From a bacterium (GTDB lineage Bacteria > CAIWAD01): a stretch of 20,119 nt of DNA. The notes beneath the pieces were generated by a model. It had not been told where the DNA came from and did not search any database. It worked only from the letters and a program-made list of their open reading frames with translations. Of the stretch, positions 1 through 7,241 are shown piece after piece (within the stretch, counting starts at the first letter, position 1; each line of letters starts with the position of its first letter). The stretch is from assembly GCA_030685015.1 (NCBI GenBank), contig JAUXWS010000032.1, positions 1 through 20,119 of the forward strand, read 5' to 3'. A program made the translations under genes and the position numbers.

Positions 1-140
1 CGGTCTTCATCGCCCCAATCGGTCCGGATTTTCCGCAATTTTCTTGAACAGACCACCAGTATGCCCTGCGAAAATTCCGAAAACCCGGCCTCGATTTGGA
101 CGCGAATCCCATCCAAGGCCCAAGCCCGACAGGCTGCTAG
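1..140 (-). mobile_element. Palindromic in-frame element, copy 1 (cut by window edge)
   Basis: Positions 1-140 are the reverse complement of 3523-3662 with three substitutions and no indels. The terminal CTAG lies at 137-140 and the inverted-repeat end CCGACAGGCTG just inside it. The other end lies left of the window, so a target duplication cannot be checked here. On the minus strand the element is read by the small membrane-protein gene from its codon 113 (CTA), the same phase used in the second copy. The three differences are GTC/GCC (Val/Ala) and two synonymous third-position changes. No transposase is encoded, so it would be non-autonomous. Confidence 0.85.
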
Positions 141-476
141 GGAAGAGCAAACGCCTCTGGAACTGAAACCGCCCGCAACATTTCCGGGGAGTAGCCCCAA
201 GAACAGTATGACGAAGAATCCTCCGAGGGCTATCCCCCCAAGGCATGAGCCCAGGCACTCCCATTTAAACGCCAGCAGCATGGATATAGTATAGATCCCC
301 ATCAGGGCTAGCCCGACTGCTGCAAACGGCTCAATTGACTTAAATGGCAGACCAGACTCCAGGGACTCCCCGATGAACATCAGCAGGAGGAAACCCGCGA
401 AGATCAACCCCAGTACGCGAGCAGACCATCTCATAACTACTACTGCACCATTTTTCCTTTCTCGGACCGTCTTCAT
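1..476 (-). CDS. Small multi-pass membrane protein, 3'-partial, C-terminus formed by inserted element
   Basis: The ATG at 476 is preceded by AAGGAG with six bases of spacing. The frame stays open for 158 codons to the window edge. The first 112 residues are a small integral membrane protein with about three hydrophobic segments (roughly residues 21-38, 58-76 and 84-102), an FIGE motif after the first and a charged KWE turn after the second. I cannot name a family. From codon 113 the sequence is the palindromic element, read in-frame and beginning LAACRAWALDG. The true end of the protein lies outside the window. The gene sits 88 bp downstream of the lipoprotein gene on the same strand and may share its promoter. 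Its codons (AGG, ATA, GTA) are less GC-rich than those of the other genes, which may mean foreign origin or relaxed selection. Confidence 0.75.
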   Translation of the reverse strand, partial: MKTVRERKNGAVVVMRWSARVLGLIFAGFLLLMFIGESLESGLPFKSIEPFAAVGLALMGIYTISMLLAFKWECLGSCLGGIALGGFFVILFLGLLPGNVAGGFSSRGVCSSLAACRAWALDGIRVQIEAGFSEFSQGILVVCSRKLRKIRTDWGDED

Positions 477-564
477 AGGATTCTCCTTTCGTGCAGGACG
501 GCCATGCCCGTTCGGCCGTGCACCTCATAGCGCATGATAGAACAAGCAAGAAGTCTGTCGTGGT

Positions 565-1137
565 TCAGCGGTCCAGCCAAATCCGCTTGATCATCCGGGT
601 CAGGACCTCGCCGCCGCCGCGGCGATCAACGGGCTTGACGTCATGGAACTCCTCCCAGTGTGAATTGGTGAGTCCACCGCTGGCAAGCAGGCCCTCGCGG
701 TCCGCCAGGAAGTAGTGCACACCGACCACAAGGCTCTCATCAGGAACACACAGGATCTCCCCCAGCAGCGCATAGTCGGTCTGGATCCCCTGCTCCTTCA
801 CCTTGGCCGCGAAAGCGAGAGCGCTCTCCTGGGCCATCTTGGACTGATCGATCCGCCAGTGAACGGGAATCTCAATCACGGTGGGGTCCAGGGTGGGATC
901 GGCCAGATTTTCCGCCCGGAGGAATTCCGCCACGTGGCGGGCCAGCTCCACATCATGTTCTCGAGTTCCGCCCTTGACCACATGCACGGGAAAGACCGTC
1001 ACCGAGACGACTCCATCCCTCGCCTGGAAGCTGCGCGCCGCATTTTTCGCGATGTAGGACGAGCACGAGCAGAACACCAAAGTCGGAAGCAGCATCAAGC
1101 CGGCCCCACAACGGATTTGCATGCCAAATCTGTTCAT
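565..1137 (-). CDS. Hypothetical lipoprotein
   Basis: A 190-residue protein. The start at 1137 is chosen over upstream in-frame codons because GAAGGAG lies six bases before it and a lipoprotein signal begins directly there. The signal is a hydrophobic stretch (residues 11-22) ending in Cys-Ser-Cys, with Cys25 (after Ser24) the likely lipidation site. The mature part has no family I recognise with confidence. It has an alpha/beta look, with a VTVFPVHVV strand near residue 45 and a conserved-looking TDYALLGEI segment near residue 120. That pattern recalls lipoproteins of the CsgG/LpoB-like fold, but this is a guess. It would be anchored in the outer or inner membrane facing the periplasm. It is the first gene of a likely two-gene unit driven by the promoter at 1222-1250. 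Confidence 0.8.
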   Translation of the reverse strand: MNRFGMQIRCGAGLMLLPTLVFCSCSSYIAKNAARSFQARDGVVSVTVFPVHVVKGGTREHDVELARHVAEFLRAENLADPTLDPTVIEIPVHWRIDQSKMAQESALAFAAKVKEQGIQTDYALLGEILCVPDESLVVGVHYFLADREGLLASGGLTNSHWEEFHDVKPVDRRGGGEVLTRMIKRIWLDR

Positions 1138-1221
1138 GACCATCTCCTTCCGCTCTAGGAACAATGTGAGTCAGGGGGAAGCTATCACCACAGGCAAGTC
1201 GTCGAGGTCTGGATGCGGACG

Positions 1222-1250
1222 AGCTTAGGTCATTCGGTTACGACTGTCAA
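1222..1250 (-). promoter_or_regulatory. Sigma70-like promoter for lipoprotein gene
   Basis: On the minus strand a perfect TTGACA (1250-1245) is followed by a 17-base spacer and TAAGCT (1227-1222). The predicted start is near 1215, giving a leader of about 78 nt before the ATG at 1137. An AT-richer stretch lies just upstream (1251-1285), which could be an UP-like region. Confidence 0.55.
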
Positions 1251-1336
1251 GTCATTTTTGCGGATAGTAATAGCTTTTTACTGAGACTGCTCAATCGAAC
1301 AACCCTTACTCATAACCGAAGAACTTGCCTGATTCA

Positions 1337-1389
1337 TGAACAGGCTCCTCCCTGTTCAAAATCCGACAAGCCCAGCAGGCTGGACTTGT
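1337..1389. repeat. Two adjacent hairpins in a gene-free stretch
   Basis: The 388-base gap 1138-1525 holds no convincing gene. It contains the promoter at 1222-1250 and two hairpins: TGAACAGG/CCTGTTCA (1337-1358, loop of six) and ACAAG-CCAGC/GCTGG-CTTGT (1366-1389, short loop, one bulge on each side). They may be a terminator for transcription entering from the left or part of the leader region of the following gene. Neither has a U-run strong enough to call it an intrinsic terminator. Confidence 0.5.
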
Positions 1390-1525
1390 TCACTGCTCAC
1401 CTGCGCAAGAAGTTGCATTTACCCATCAACAGGTTAGCCGCGGACTTGCCTTCCTCCAGGTGAGGCCCAATAGTTGCAGTAGCCAAAGCTCGCACACATA
1501 CCCACCCTATCATCCGGAACCGAAT

Positions 1526-1690
1526 ATGAAACAACCATCGCTTTCTCTCATTCTGACTTTGGCATTGGCGCTGTGGGCTAGGCCGGCCGATGCCTTTGTC
1601 ACCAAATCAGGCGCCGTCGGCGGGCAAACCTGGACGGCGGACACCTACCAGGTCACCGGTGACCTGCGGTCAACTCCGGGGACAGCTTGA
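1526..1690 (+). CDS. N-terminal signal-peptide fragment of frameshifted beta-helix protein
   Basis: The ATG at 1526 opens a typical signal peptide: two polar residues and an N-terminal lysine, a hydrophobic core near residues 6-15, and an ARPADA cleavage region. About 30 mature residues follow (FVTKSGAVGGQTW...VTGDLR), then a stop at 1688-1690. The sequence after VTGDL continues sensibly in another frame: reading GTC AAC TCC GGG GAC AGC TTG gives VNSGDSLTLEPG, matching the start of the later modules. One base, probably a G, appears to be missing at about 1668-1669. This is therefore the 5' end of the next entry and not a separate gene. No good ribosome site is visible before 1526. Confidence 0.65.
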   Translation: MKQPSLSLILTLALALWARPADAFVTKSGAVGGQTWTADTYQVTGDLRSTPGTA

Positions 1691-4491
1691 CCCTGGAACC
1701 CGGCTGCGTCGTCAAGTTCAATTTCAACACGGGCTTGCGCGTCAACGGCACCTTGATCGCCCCCGGCACGGCGGAGCACGGCATTGTCTTCACCAGCCGC
1801 GACGACGACACGCTGGGCGAGATCCTCCCTTCGTCGGACGGAGTGCCGACCCCGGGGGATTGGGACGGTGTCCAGCTCTACGGCTACGTGGGCAATCAGG
1901 GCAGCGCGACGCTGGACCATGTGCTGCTGCGCCACGGGGTAGGCAGCGCCGCCGCCTACCAGGGCGGCCTCTACTGCTACTACAGCGACTGGGCCACAAT
2001 CCAGGACTGCGTGTTCGAGCGCTGCCTGGGCAACGGTGTGCGCGCCTACAACTGCGGCCCGGTGTTCCGTCGCTGCCGGTTCCAGGACAACGGCGCCCAC
2101 GGCCTGGCCGGCTCCAATGGCGGCCGGGTGGAGGCCTGGGATTGCACCTTCACCGGCAACACCCAGTACGCAGCCTGGTTGAGCGGCGTCAATCCCGCCT
2201 CTTATGGCGGCAACAGCGGCAGCGGCAATGGGACCGACGTCCTTGCTGTGAGCGGCAGCCTCAGCGGGTCCGCCCGCTGGCAGATCCAGGCTCCCGGATT
2301 CGCCCTGGGTCTGCTGGGAGGAGTGAGCGTCCCCGTGGCCGACACCCTGACACTGGATGCCGGTGTGGTGGTCAAGTGCCTGGCCGGCAGTTCCCTCACC
2401 ATGAACGGCGTGCTGCGCCTGCTGGGAACGAGTGACAGCCCGGTGGTACTCACCTCCATCCATGACGACAGCTGGGCGGGGGATTCCAACAACAACGGCG
2501 CGGGCACGGCGCCGGCGCCCGGCGACTGGCTCGGCATTGATGCCTACGGCTACCTGTCCAATCGCGGGGTGTTGGAGGCCGAACATTGCCGGGTGCGCTA
2601 CGGCGGCAACGCCGCCAGCGCCTGGGACGCCAACGTGCGCACGAGCTACTCCGACCAGGCCACCTTCCGCCACAGCATCAGCGAATTCAGCGCCACGGCG
2701 GGATACAAGGCGAACAACTGCGGCGCGCTGCTGGAGCACAGCACCTTTCGCGGCAACCTGGGTCATGGCGTGGAGGGCGGCAGCGGCAACCAGATCAGCG
2801 CCATGGACTGCCAGTTCATCGACAATGGCGGCCACGGCGCCTGGCTGGCGGCTGGCTCCTTGCCGTCCCTGGGAGGCAACGGCGGCAGCGGCAATGGCGT
2901 CAACGGCTTCGGACTCAGCGGCGGCACGGGCGGCTCCATCCATTGGTCCGCCAATCAGCCGGGCTTCCCATATGTCCTCACGGGCGCCCTGACGGTCTCC
3001 ACGAGTGATTCCTTGACCATCGGCCCAGGAACGGTCATCAAGGGCGCTCCCGGCTCGTCCCTGACGGCCAGCGGCGCCCTCCTGCTCCGCGGCGAGGAGG
3101 GCGGAGCCATCGTCTTCACCTCCCTCAAGGACGACGACTGGGGCGGTGACACCAACATGGACGGGGCGGCCACCGCGCCGGCCCCGGGGGACTGGCGCGG
3201 CATCGACACCTACGGCTACTTGTCCAGTCGGGGCATCCTCGAGGCCGACCACTGCCTGCTGCGCTACGGCGGGGACGCCGCCAGCTCCTTCGACGCCAAC
3301 CTGCACTTCAACTACTCGGACACGGGCAATCTTCGCCACTGCGCCATCGAGCACAGCGCCACCGCCGGGGTGCGAGTCCACTCCGCGACCCCCCGCATCG
3401 AGCATTGCACCTTCCATGGCAACCTGGGGTCGGGGGTGGTGTCGACCACCAGCGGCGTGCCTGATATCATCGCCTGCACCTTCACCGGGCATCCGGGCTA
3501 TGCCGGCCAGCTGACCGGAGCGCTAGCAGCCTGTCGGGCTTGGGCCTTGGATGGGATTCGCGCCCAAATTGAGGCCGGTTTTTCGGAATTTTCGCAGGGC
3601 ATACTGGTGGTCTGTTCAAGAAAATTGCGGAAAATCCGGACCGATTGGGGCGATGAAGACCGCCAAGTGGCCAAGTCCGACAGGCTGCTAGGTTCTTTCA
3701 GCGGCAATGGCGGCAGCGGCAACGGCATCAACGGCCTGAGTCTTAGCGGCACGGTGGCCAACCAGGTCTGGGGCGAGTGCCTGGGAAGCTTCGCCTATGT
3801 CCTCACGGGCACGGTGACCGTGTCCGCCCCCGACACCCTGCGTCTGGAAGCCGGCGCCCAGGTGAAGGGCGGGGCGGGCCAGCAGCTGCGCGCCGAGGGC
3901 GTGCTGATCGCCACCGGCACGCCCGAGGCGCCGGTTCGAATGACCTCCCTCACGGACGATGAGTGGGGCGGCGACACCAACGGCGACGGCGACGCCACGA
4001 CCGCGCTGCCCGGGGATTGGTATGGATTGAATGCCCATGGCTACCTGAGCTTGAATGGAGAATTGTGGCTGGAACACTGCCAGGTGCGCTACGGCGGCAG
4101 CGGCAGCAACGCCGCCAACATCCTGCTGGCCTACTCCGACCGGGCTGAGCTGCGTCATTGCCTGGTCGAACGCAGCTCAAGTTCCGGCATTCGCTGCTTC
4201 ATCTCCAGTCCCGACATCAGCCACAGCCGCATCGTGGACAACTCCTACACCGGCTTGCGCATCGAAAGCGGTCAGCCACGCTTCGGGGCCGCGGACCACA
4301 GCGCCAGAGGCTACAACACCTTCCTGGGCAACGGCGGCGGCGCCGGTTTCCAGGTGCGCAACGAAACCAGCAACACGATCGAGGGCTGCTACAACGACTG
4401 GGGCGTCTACACGGCGGCGGCCATCGACGCGCTGATCTACGATGACAACGAGGCATCCAGCCGCGGTCCCGTCATCTTCGACCCCTTCATC
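1681..4491 (+). repeat. Four tandem ~660-bp coding modules
   Basis: Module starts, defined by the codon for Asp in D-[ST]-L-x-L, are at 1681, 2341, 3007 and 3832. Spacings are 660, 666 and 825 bp. The third falls to 660 when the 165-bp element is removed. Modules 2 and 3 are the most alike, sharing long runs around GAPAPGDW and AYGYLS. The regular spacing indicates duplication of a whole beta-helix domain. Module 4 ends less regularly and leads into the C-terminal part, so the right boundary is approximate. Confidence 0.8.
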
Positions 4492-4719
4492 ATCGACGCG
4501 CCGCCCAGCCGCATCACGCTCATCCGCGCCGACCCGCTGGCGGGCACCGTGCTGGTCTGCTGGAGGCCCGTCAAGGAGGCCCTGGGCTATCGCGTTTACT
4601 CCGGCATGACCGCTTACGAGCTGACCCTGGACGAGAGCGGCCAGTTCGACGACGCCAGTTGGACGGCGCCCTGGCCCGGCAACAAGCGCTTCTACCAGGT
4701 GCGCGTCCTCACGGAGTGA
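1687..4719 (+). CDS. Secreted right-handed parallel beta-helix protein, four tandem modules, FN3-like C-terminus (frameshifted 5' end)
   Basis: The open frame from TTG 1687 gives 1010 residues. The real start is probably ATG 1526, one lost base away, so TTG 1687 is only the formal start. The protein is four homologous modules beginning at 1681, 2341, 3007 and 3832. Each opens with D-[TS]-L-x-L-x-x-G, carries a GDW-x-G-(x)4-GY segment, then short Cys-, Asn- and Gly-rich coils typical of PbH1 beta-helix repeats, and (modules 1-3) closes with SGNG. Residues ~613-667 of module 3 are a 55-codon insertion from the palindromic element. After module 4 comes a YNDWG-YT-IDALIYDDNE segment and a last ~75 residues resembling a fibronectin-type III domain (GYRVYSG, RFYQVRV). 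No sortase or T9SS tail is evident. A surface or extracellular structural or carbohydrate-binding role is likely, and no catalytic motif was recognised. If the frameshift is real and uncorrected, the gene is non-functional. Confidence 0.85.
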   Translation: MTLEPGCVVKFNFNTGLRVNGTLIAPGTAEHGIVFTSRDDDTLGEILPSSDGVPTPGDWDGVQLYGYVGNQGSATLDHVLLRHGVGSAAAYQGGLYCYYSDWATIQDCVFERCLGNGVRAYNCGPVFRRCRFQDNGAHGLAGSNGGRVEAWDCTFTGNTQYAAWLSGVNPASYGGNSGSGNGTDVLAVSGSLSGSARWQIQAPGFALGLLGGVSVPVADTLTLDAGVVVKCLAGSSLTMNGVLRLLGTSDSPVVLTSIHDDSWAGDSNNNGAGTAPAPGDWLGIDAYGYLSNRGVLEAEHCRVRYGGNAASAWDANVRTSYSDQATFRHSISEFSATAGYKANNCGALLEHSTFRGNLGHGVEGGSGNQISAMDCQFIDNGGHGAWLAAGSLPSLGGNGGSGNGVNGFGLSGGTGGSIHWSANQPGFPYVLTGALTVSTSDSLTIGPGTVIKGAPGSSLTASGALLLRGEEGGAIVFTSLKDDDWGGDTNMDGAATAPAPGDWRGIDTYGYLSSRGILEADHCLLRYGGDAASSFDANLHFNYSDTGNLRHCAIEHSATAGVRVHSATPRIEHCTFHGNLGSGVVSTTSGVPDIIACTFTGHPGYAGQLTGALAACRAWALDGIRAQIEAGFSEFSQGILVVCSRKLRKIRTDWGDEDRQVAKSDRLLGSFSGNGGSGNGINGLSLSGTVANQVWGECLGSFAYVLTGTVTVSAPDTLRLEAGAQVKGGAGQQLRAEGVLIATGTPEAPVRMTSLTDDEWGGDTNGDGDATTALPGDWYGLNAHGYLSLNGELWLEHCQVRYGGSGSNAANILLAYSDRAELRHCLVERSSSSGIRCFISSPDISHSRIVDNSYTGLRIESGQPRFGAADHSARGYNTFLGNGGGAGFQVRNETSNTIEGCYNDWGVYTAAAIDALIYDDNEASSRGPVIFDPFIIDAPPSRITLIRADPLAGTVLVCWRPVKEALGYRVYSGMTAYELTLDESGQFDDASWTAPWPGNKRFYQVRVLTE
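3523..3691 (+). mobile_element. Palindromic in-frame element, copy 2 (complete, with CTAG duplication)
   Basis: CTAG occurs at 3523-3526 and 3688-3691, flanking a 161-bp core. The core ends are inverted repeats of 17 bp with one mismatch (3527-3543 against 3671-3687; CAGCCTGTCGG-x-CTTGG). A second inverted pair lies inside (3577-3594 against 3620-3637), and the arms between them are also partly complementary. The whole unit could therefore fold as one long imperfect hairpin with a ~25-nt loop (3595-3619). Core plus one CTAG is 165 bp, exactly 55 codons, and the frame used by the host gene has no stop, whereas the other two plus-strand frames do. No transposase is present. A CTAG target is reminiscent of some IS5-group elements, which is only a hint to parentage. 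Confidence 0.88.
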
Positions 4720-4743
4720 GGGTGGCGGCATCGTGTGAGACAG

Positions 4744-4773
4744 GCGAAGGCCCGGCATCAGCCGGGCCTTCGC
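4744..4773. terminator. Bidirectional terminator-like hairpin
   Basis: A perfect 13-bp stem (GCGAAGGCCCGGC and its complement) with an ATCA loop lies 24 bases after the beta-helix stop, between convergent genes. There is no clear U-tract on either strand, so it may be a terminator of non-canonical type or an mRNA 3'-end stabiliser for one or both genes. Confidence 0.65.
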
Positions 4774-4800
4774 ACCTTGACGGGGGGCAGATTCATCCAG

Positions 4801-4825
4801 GGTGTCCGACCCTTGGTCGGACACC
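4801..4825. repeat. Extragenic palindrome, copy A
   Basis: GGTGTCCGAC and GTCGGACACC pair as a perfect 10-bp stem around a CCTTG loop. The flanking CCA and TGG extend the stem past one bulged G at 4800. It shares its whole stem with the palindrome at 5004-5030, 203 bases away. The 356-base gap 4720-5075 holds no credible gene: apart from the hairpin at 4744-4773 it contains these two palindromes and GC-rich sequence between them. Confidence 0.7.
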
Positions 4826-5003
4826 TGGCCAAGGAACTGGACACCGCCACCTGCGGGAAGGGCCGCGCTCGGGCACCGGTGCGGGGAACCTCGGCCCGGT
4901 CCTGTCCCAAGGTCCAGACCTGCGGACATCGGGTGGCCATTTGTCCACGCTTGGAGCGGGATTTCGGAGCCTGGGCGCCAGGACGATGGGCAGATCCTGC
5001 CCA

Positions 5004-5030
5004 GGTGTCCGACGAAGGGTCGGACACCTG
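5004..5030. repeat. Extragenic palindrome, copy B
   Basis: AGGTGTCCGAC and GTCGGACACCT form a perfect 11-bp stem around GAAGG. The stem matches copy A at 4801-4825 while the loop differs, the pattern expected if base pairing is conserved. A smaller hairpin, GGGCAG/CTGCCC (4989-5003), abuts it on the left. It lies 46 bases from the stop of the TonB receptor gene and could be a REP-like unit or part of a 3' end. Confidence 0.7.
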
Positions 5031-5075
5031 TCCAAATGGTCGCCCACCCGTGCGCCGGCTCCTTCGCTCAAGCCC

Positions 5076-7241
5076 TCACATGTCCAATGCCGCGCGCAGT
5101 CGGAAGCGCCGCCCGATGAGCGGTCCGTAGATGAGGGCCGCGTCCAGCATCCCCTCATGGCCGGCGTCGATCACCAGGGGATTGTCCGGTTGCACATAGT
5201 CCAGCAGGTTCTCCACATCCAGACCCAGGGTCCAAGAGCCCAGGCCATGCTCCAGGCCCAGGTCCAGCACGGACCAGGCCGGCGTCTTGTCGCGGCCGCG
5301 GCCGACGGGCATCTCCTGGGGACCCGTGGCCCGCAGGCGCAGCTCCGCGCCCAGGCCCGGCAGACCCGCCAGGCCGCGCTTGCCCACCAAGGCGGAGGCC
5401 GTCCACGAGCCGGCCAGCTCCTCGGCTCGCCAGCCTTCGTCGAGCAGCAGTTGCACGCGGCTCACGGTGCCGCCCGCGGCGAGATGCCAACCCGCCATGC
5501 CGAGCCAGTCCGCCCGCGCCTCCACCCCGCGGCTGAATGCCTCCCGGGCGTTGCCGTAGCGCAAGGTGCCCACCTCCTCCGTGTAGCGCAGGATGGCCTT
5601 CTCGCGGAACTCCACGGCGAAGAGGGAGACATTGCCCTGCCAGCGGCCCCAGCTTCCCACCCGCTGGTGCTGCAAGCCCAGGTTGAGGCTGAGGGAGCGC
5701 TCCGGCTTGAGACGGTCGGGCAGCTCCACGTTGTCGAAGCCGGCGTGGACGGCCTTGTCCAGGCTGAAGAGGGTCACCTGACGGTAGCCCTGGCCCAGGC
5801 TCACGCGCAGCAGCAGATCAGGGTGAGCCTGCAGGGCCACGCTGCCGCGACCCAGGGGAATCCAGCCCTCCTCCTGCTTCTCGGCCCGCAAGCCGCCCTC
5901 CCAAATCCAGCGCCCGGCAGTTGTCAAGCGGCTGTAGGAGAAGCTGGGCACGCGGTCGTGGCGGTCCGTGGGGAGGGGCAGGCCATCTTCATAGAGATCG
6001 TCCGTCCAGCCCGCCTGCAGGCGGTTGAGGGCGCCGCCCGCCCCGCGCAGGTCCAGGCCGGCCTGCAGCAACAGCCGTCGCTGCGTGGCGTCGAAGGCAG
6101 TGGGGCCGTACCAGGAGTCCTGATGATGCTGCACGATGGCAGCGGCCATCGACCAGCTCCGCCGCTCGTCAAGGACGCCCTCCATCGACGCGCGCAGTTC
6201 CGCCCGGCGGATGGCGATGTCGCGGCCATAGACCTGGCTGCTGCCCCGGTCGCTCGCCTCCCAGCCGGTGTCCCCGGCGAAGCGCTGCTCCCTCAAGCCC
6301 GAGCCATGCACGTTCCAGGCGAAGGCATGGGAGCTGCGGCCCAGCGACAGCTGGCCGCCCAGACGCTTCACCTGTGGCGTGTCGGTCAGCTGGTCGCCGT
6401 TGCGATCCAGGCGCTGCGGATCGGCCTGCCAGTCGGCGTTGAGCAGCAGGGGCAGTCCCGCCAGGGTGCGCCCCGCCGAAAAGCCGGCCCCGTGGCGCCA
6501 GCCGTCCCCCAGCGCGAGACGCAGCTGGAAGGTGTCCTCGCCGTCCGGACGCCGGCTGCTCAGACTCACGCCGCCGGCCACTGCCCCCGATCCCTCGGCG
6601 GCGGTCACGGCGCCCCGCGTCACGGCCAGTGAGGAGAGGGTGCTGACACCCACGGCGTCCATGCCATAAAGGGCGCCCACGCCGCTCATCACCGCCAGGC
6701 CGTCCAGCCGCACCTCGGTGTAGTTCGGATCCAGCCCCTGCAGCCCCACGCCGGCGCTGCCGCACAGGCCGCAGGGCCGCGTGTCGACGCCGGAGAGGCT
6801 GCCCAGGGCGCCGCGCGCCGTGCCGTCCAGGGAGCGGGCCGCCGCTTCATCCACGGACAGCACCTCGGTGGCCCGTTCGGCGCCCAGGTCGATCCCGCTG
6901 CCGCGGCGGGCGGTGATCGTGAGGTCCTGCAACTCGACCTCGGTGGGCCGCAACACGACATGGTGAGTGATGTGGCCTTCGTCGGGCAGGTCCAGGTGCA
7001 GGGTGAGGGGCGCGAAACCCACGCACGTGATGGTGAGGCCCAAGCGCCCGGCCACGCCGTGCAGCACGGCCATTCCCTCGAGATCACTGGCGGCGCCGCG
7101 GCCGTCGGGGAGCACGACGTTGGCGCCGGGCACGGGCGCCCCGGTGGGATCGGCCAAGCTCAGGTGGAGCATGGCGGCCCAAGCGGGCGTCGCCACAGCG
7201 GCGGCCATCAGCATGGCGCCGCGAAGCATCTTGACAAACAT
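5076..7241 (-). CDS. TonB-dependent outer-membrane receptor with CGLCG plug motif
   Basis: A 721-residue protein whose start at 7241 is preceded by AAAGGA and followed by a signal peptide cleaved near AWA22. Residues ~24-100 form a carboxypeptidase-regulatory-like beta domain (PTGAPVPGANV, the DLEG turn). Residues ~105-225 are the plug, with RLDGLAVMSG and LYGMDAVG, and the rest is a beta-barrel ending in the aromatic/hydrophobic strand RFRLRAALDM. The plug carries Cys157 and Cys160 in PCGLCGS followed by GLQGLDPNYTEVRLDG. I associate CxxC plugs of this shape with a receptor subfamily whose cargo may be a metal chelate, but the substrate cannot be read from sequence. The gene follows a Cys-rich exported protein on the same strand, which supports a metal-related role by context. 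Length is normal for the family and no lesion is seen. Confidence 0.9.
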   Translation of the reverse strand: MFVKMLRGAMLMAAAVATPAWAAMLHLSLADPTGAPVPGANVVLPDGRGAASDLEGMAVLHGVAGRLGLTITCVGFAPLTLHLDLPDEGHITHHVVLRPTEVELQDLTITARRGSGIDLGAERATEVLSVDEAAARSLDGTARGALGSLSGVDTRPCGLCGSAGVGLQGLDPNYTEVRLDGLAVMSGVGALYGMDAVGVSTLSSLAVTRGAVTAAEGSGAVAGGVSLSSRRPDGEDTFQLRLALGDGWRHGAGFSAGRTLAGLPLLLNADWQADPQRLDRNGDQLTDTPQVKRLGGQLSLGRSSHAFAWNVHGSGLREQRFAGDTGWEASDRGSSQVYGRDIAIRRAELRASMEGVLDERRSWSMAAAIVQHHQDSWYGPTAFDATQRRLLLQAGLDLRGAGGALNRLQAGWTDDLYEDGLPLPTDRHDRVPSFSYSRLTTAGRWIWEGGLRAEKQEEGWIPLGRGSVALQAHPDLLLRVSLGQGYRQVTLFSLDKAVHAGFDNVELPDRLKPERSLSLNLGLQHQRVGSWGRWQGNVSLFAVEFREKAILRYTEEVGTLRYGNAREAFSRGVEARADWLGMAGWHLAAGGTVSRVQLLLDEGWRAEELAGSWTASALVGKRGLAGLPGLGAELRLRATGPQEMPVGRGRDKTPAWSVLDLGLEHGLGSWTLGLDVENLLDYVQPDNPLVIDAGHEGMLDAALIYGPLIGRRFRLRAALDM

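Noticed and set aside
61-294. Small plus-strand frame through the palindromic element (MPCENSE...)
   Set aside because: The same frame is open in the second copy because the element lacks stops on that strand too, but it has no ribosome site and opposes the host gene.
1361-1389. Degenerate third copy of the palindromic element (TCCGACAAGCCCAGCAGGCT)
   Set aside because: Only about 15 bases resemble the element end and the rest does not match, so it is more likely an unrelated hairpin.
1660-1690. Programmed ribosomal frameshift in the beta-helix gene
   Set aside because: There is no slippery heptamer or downstream structure of the known kind; a single lost G explains it more simply.
1645-3492. 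615-codon minus-strand frame over the beta-helix gene
   Set aside because: It mirrors the repeat modules, has no recognisable domain and is Val/Ala/Gly-rich. The plus strand carries the real modules.
4659-6632. 657-codon plus-strand frame over the TonB receptor
   Set aside because: It lies opposite a receptor with a clear signal peptide, plug and barrel, and its sequence is low-complexity Gln/Ala/Gly-rich, typical of antisense frames in GC-rich DNA.
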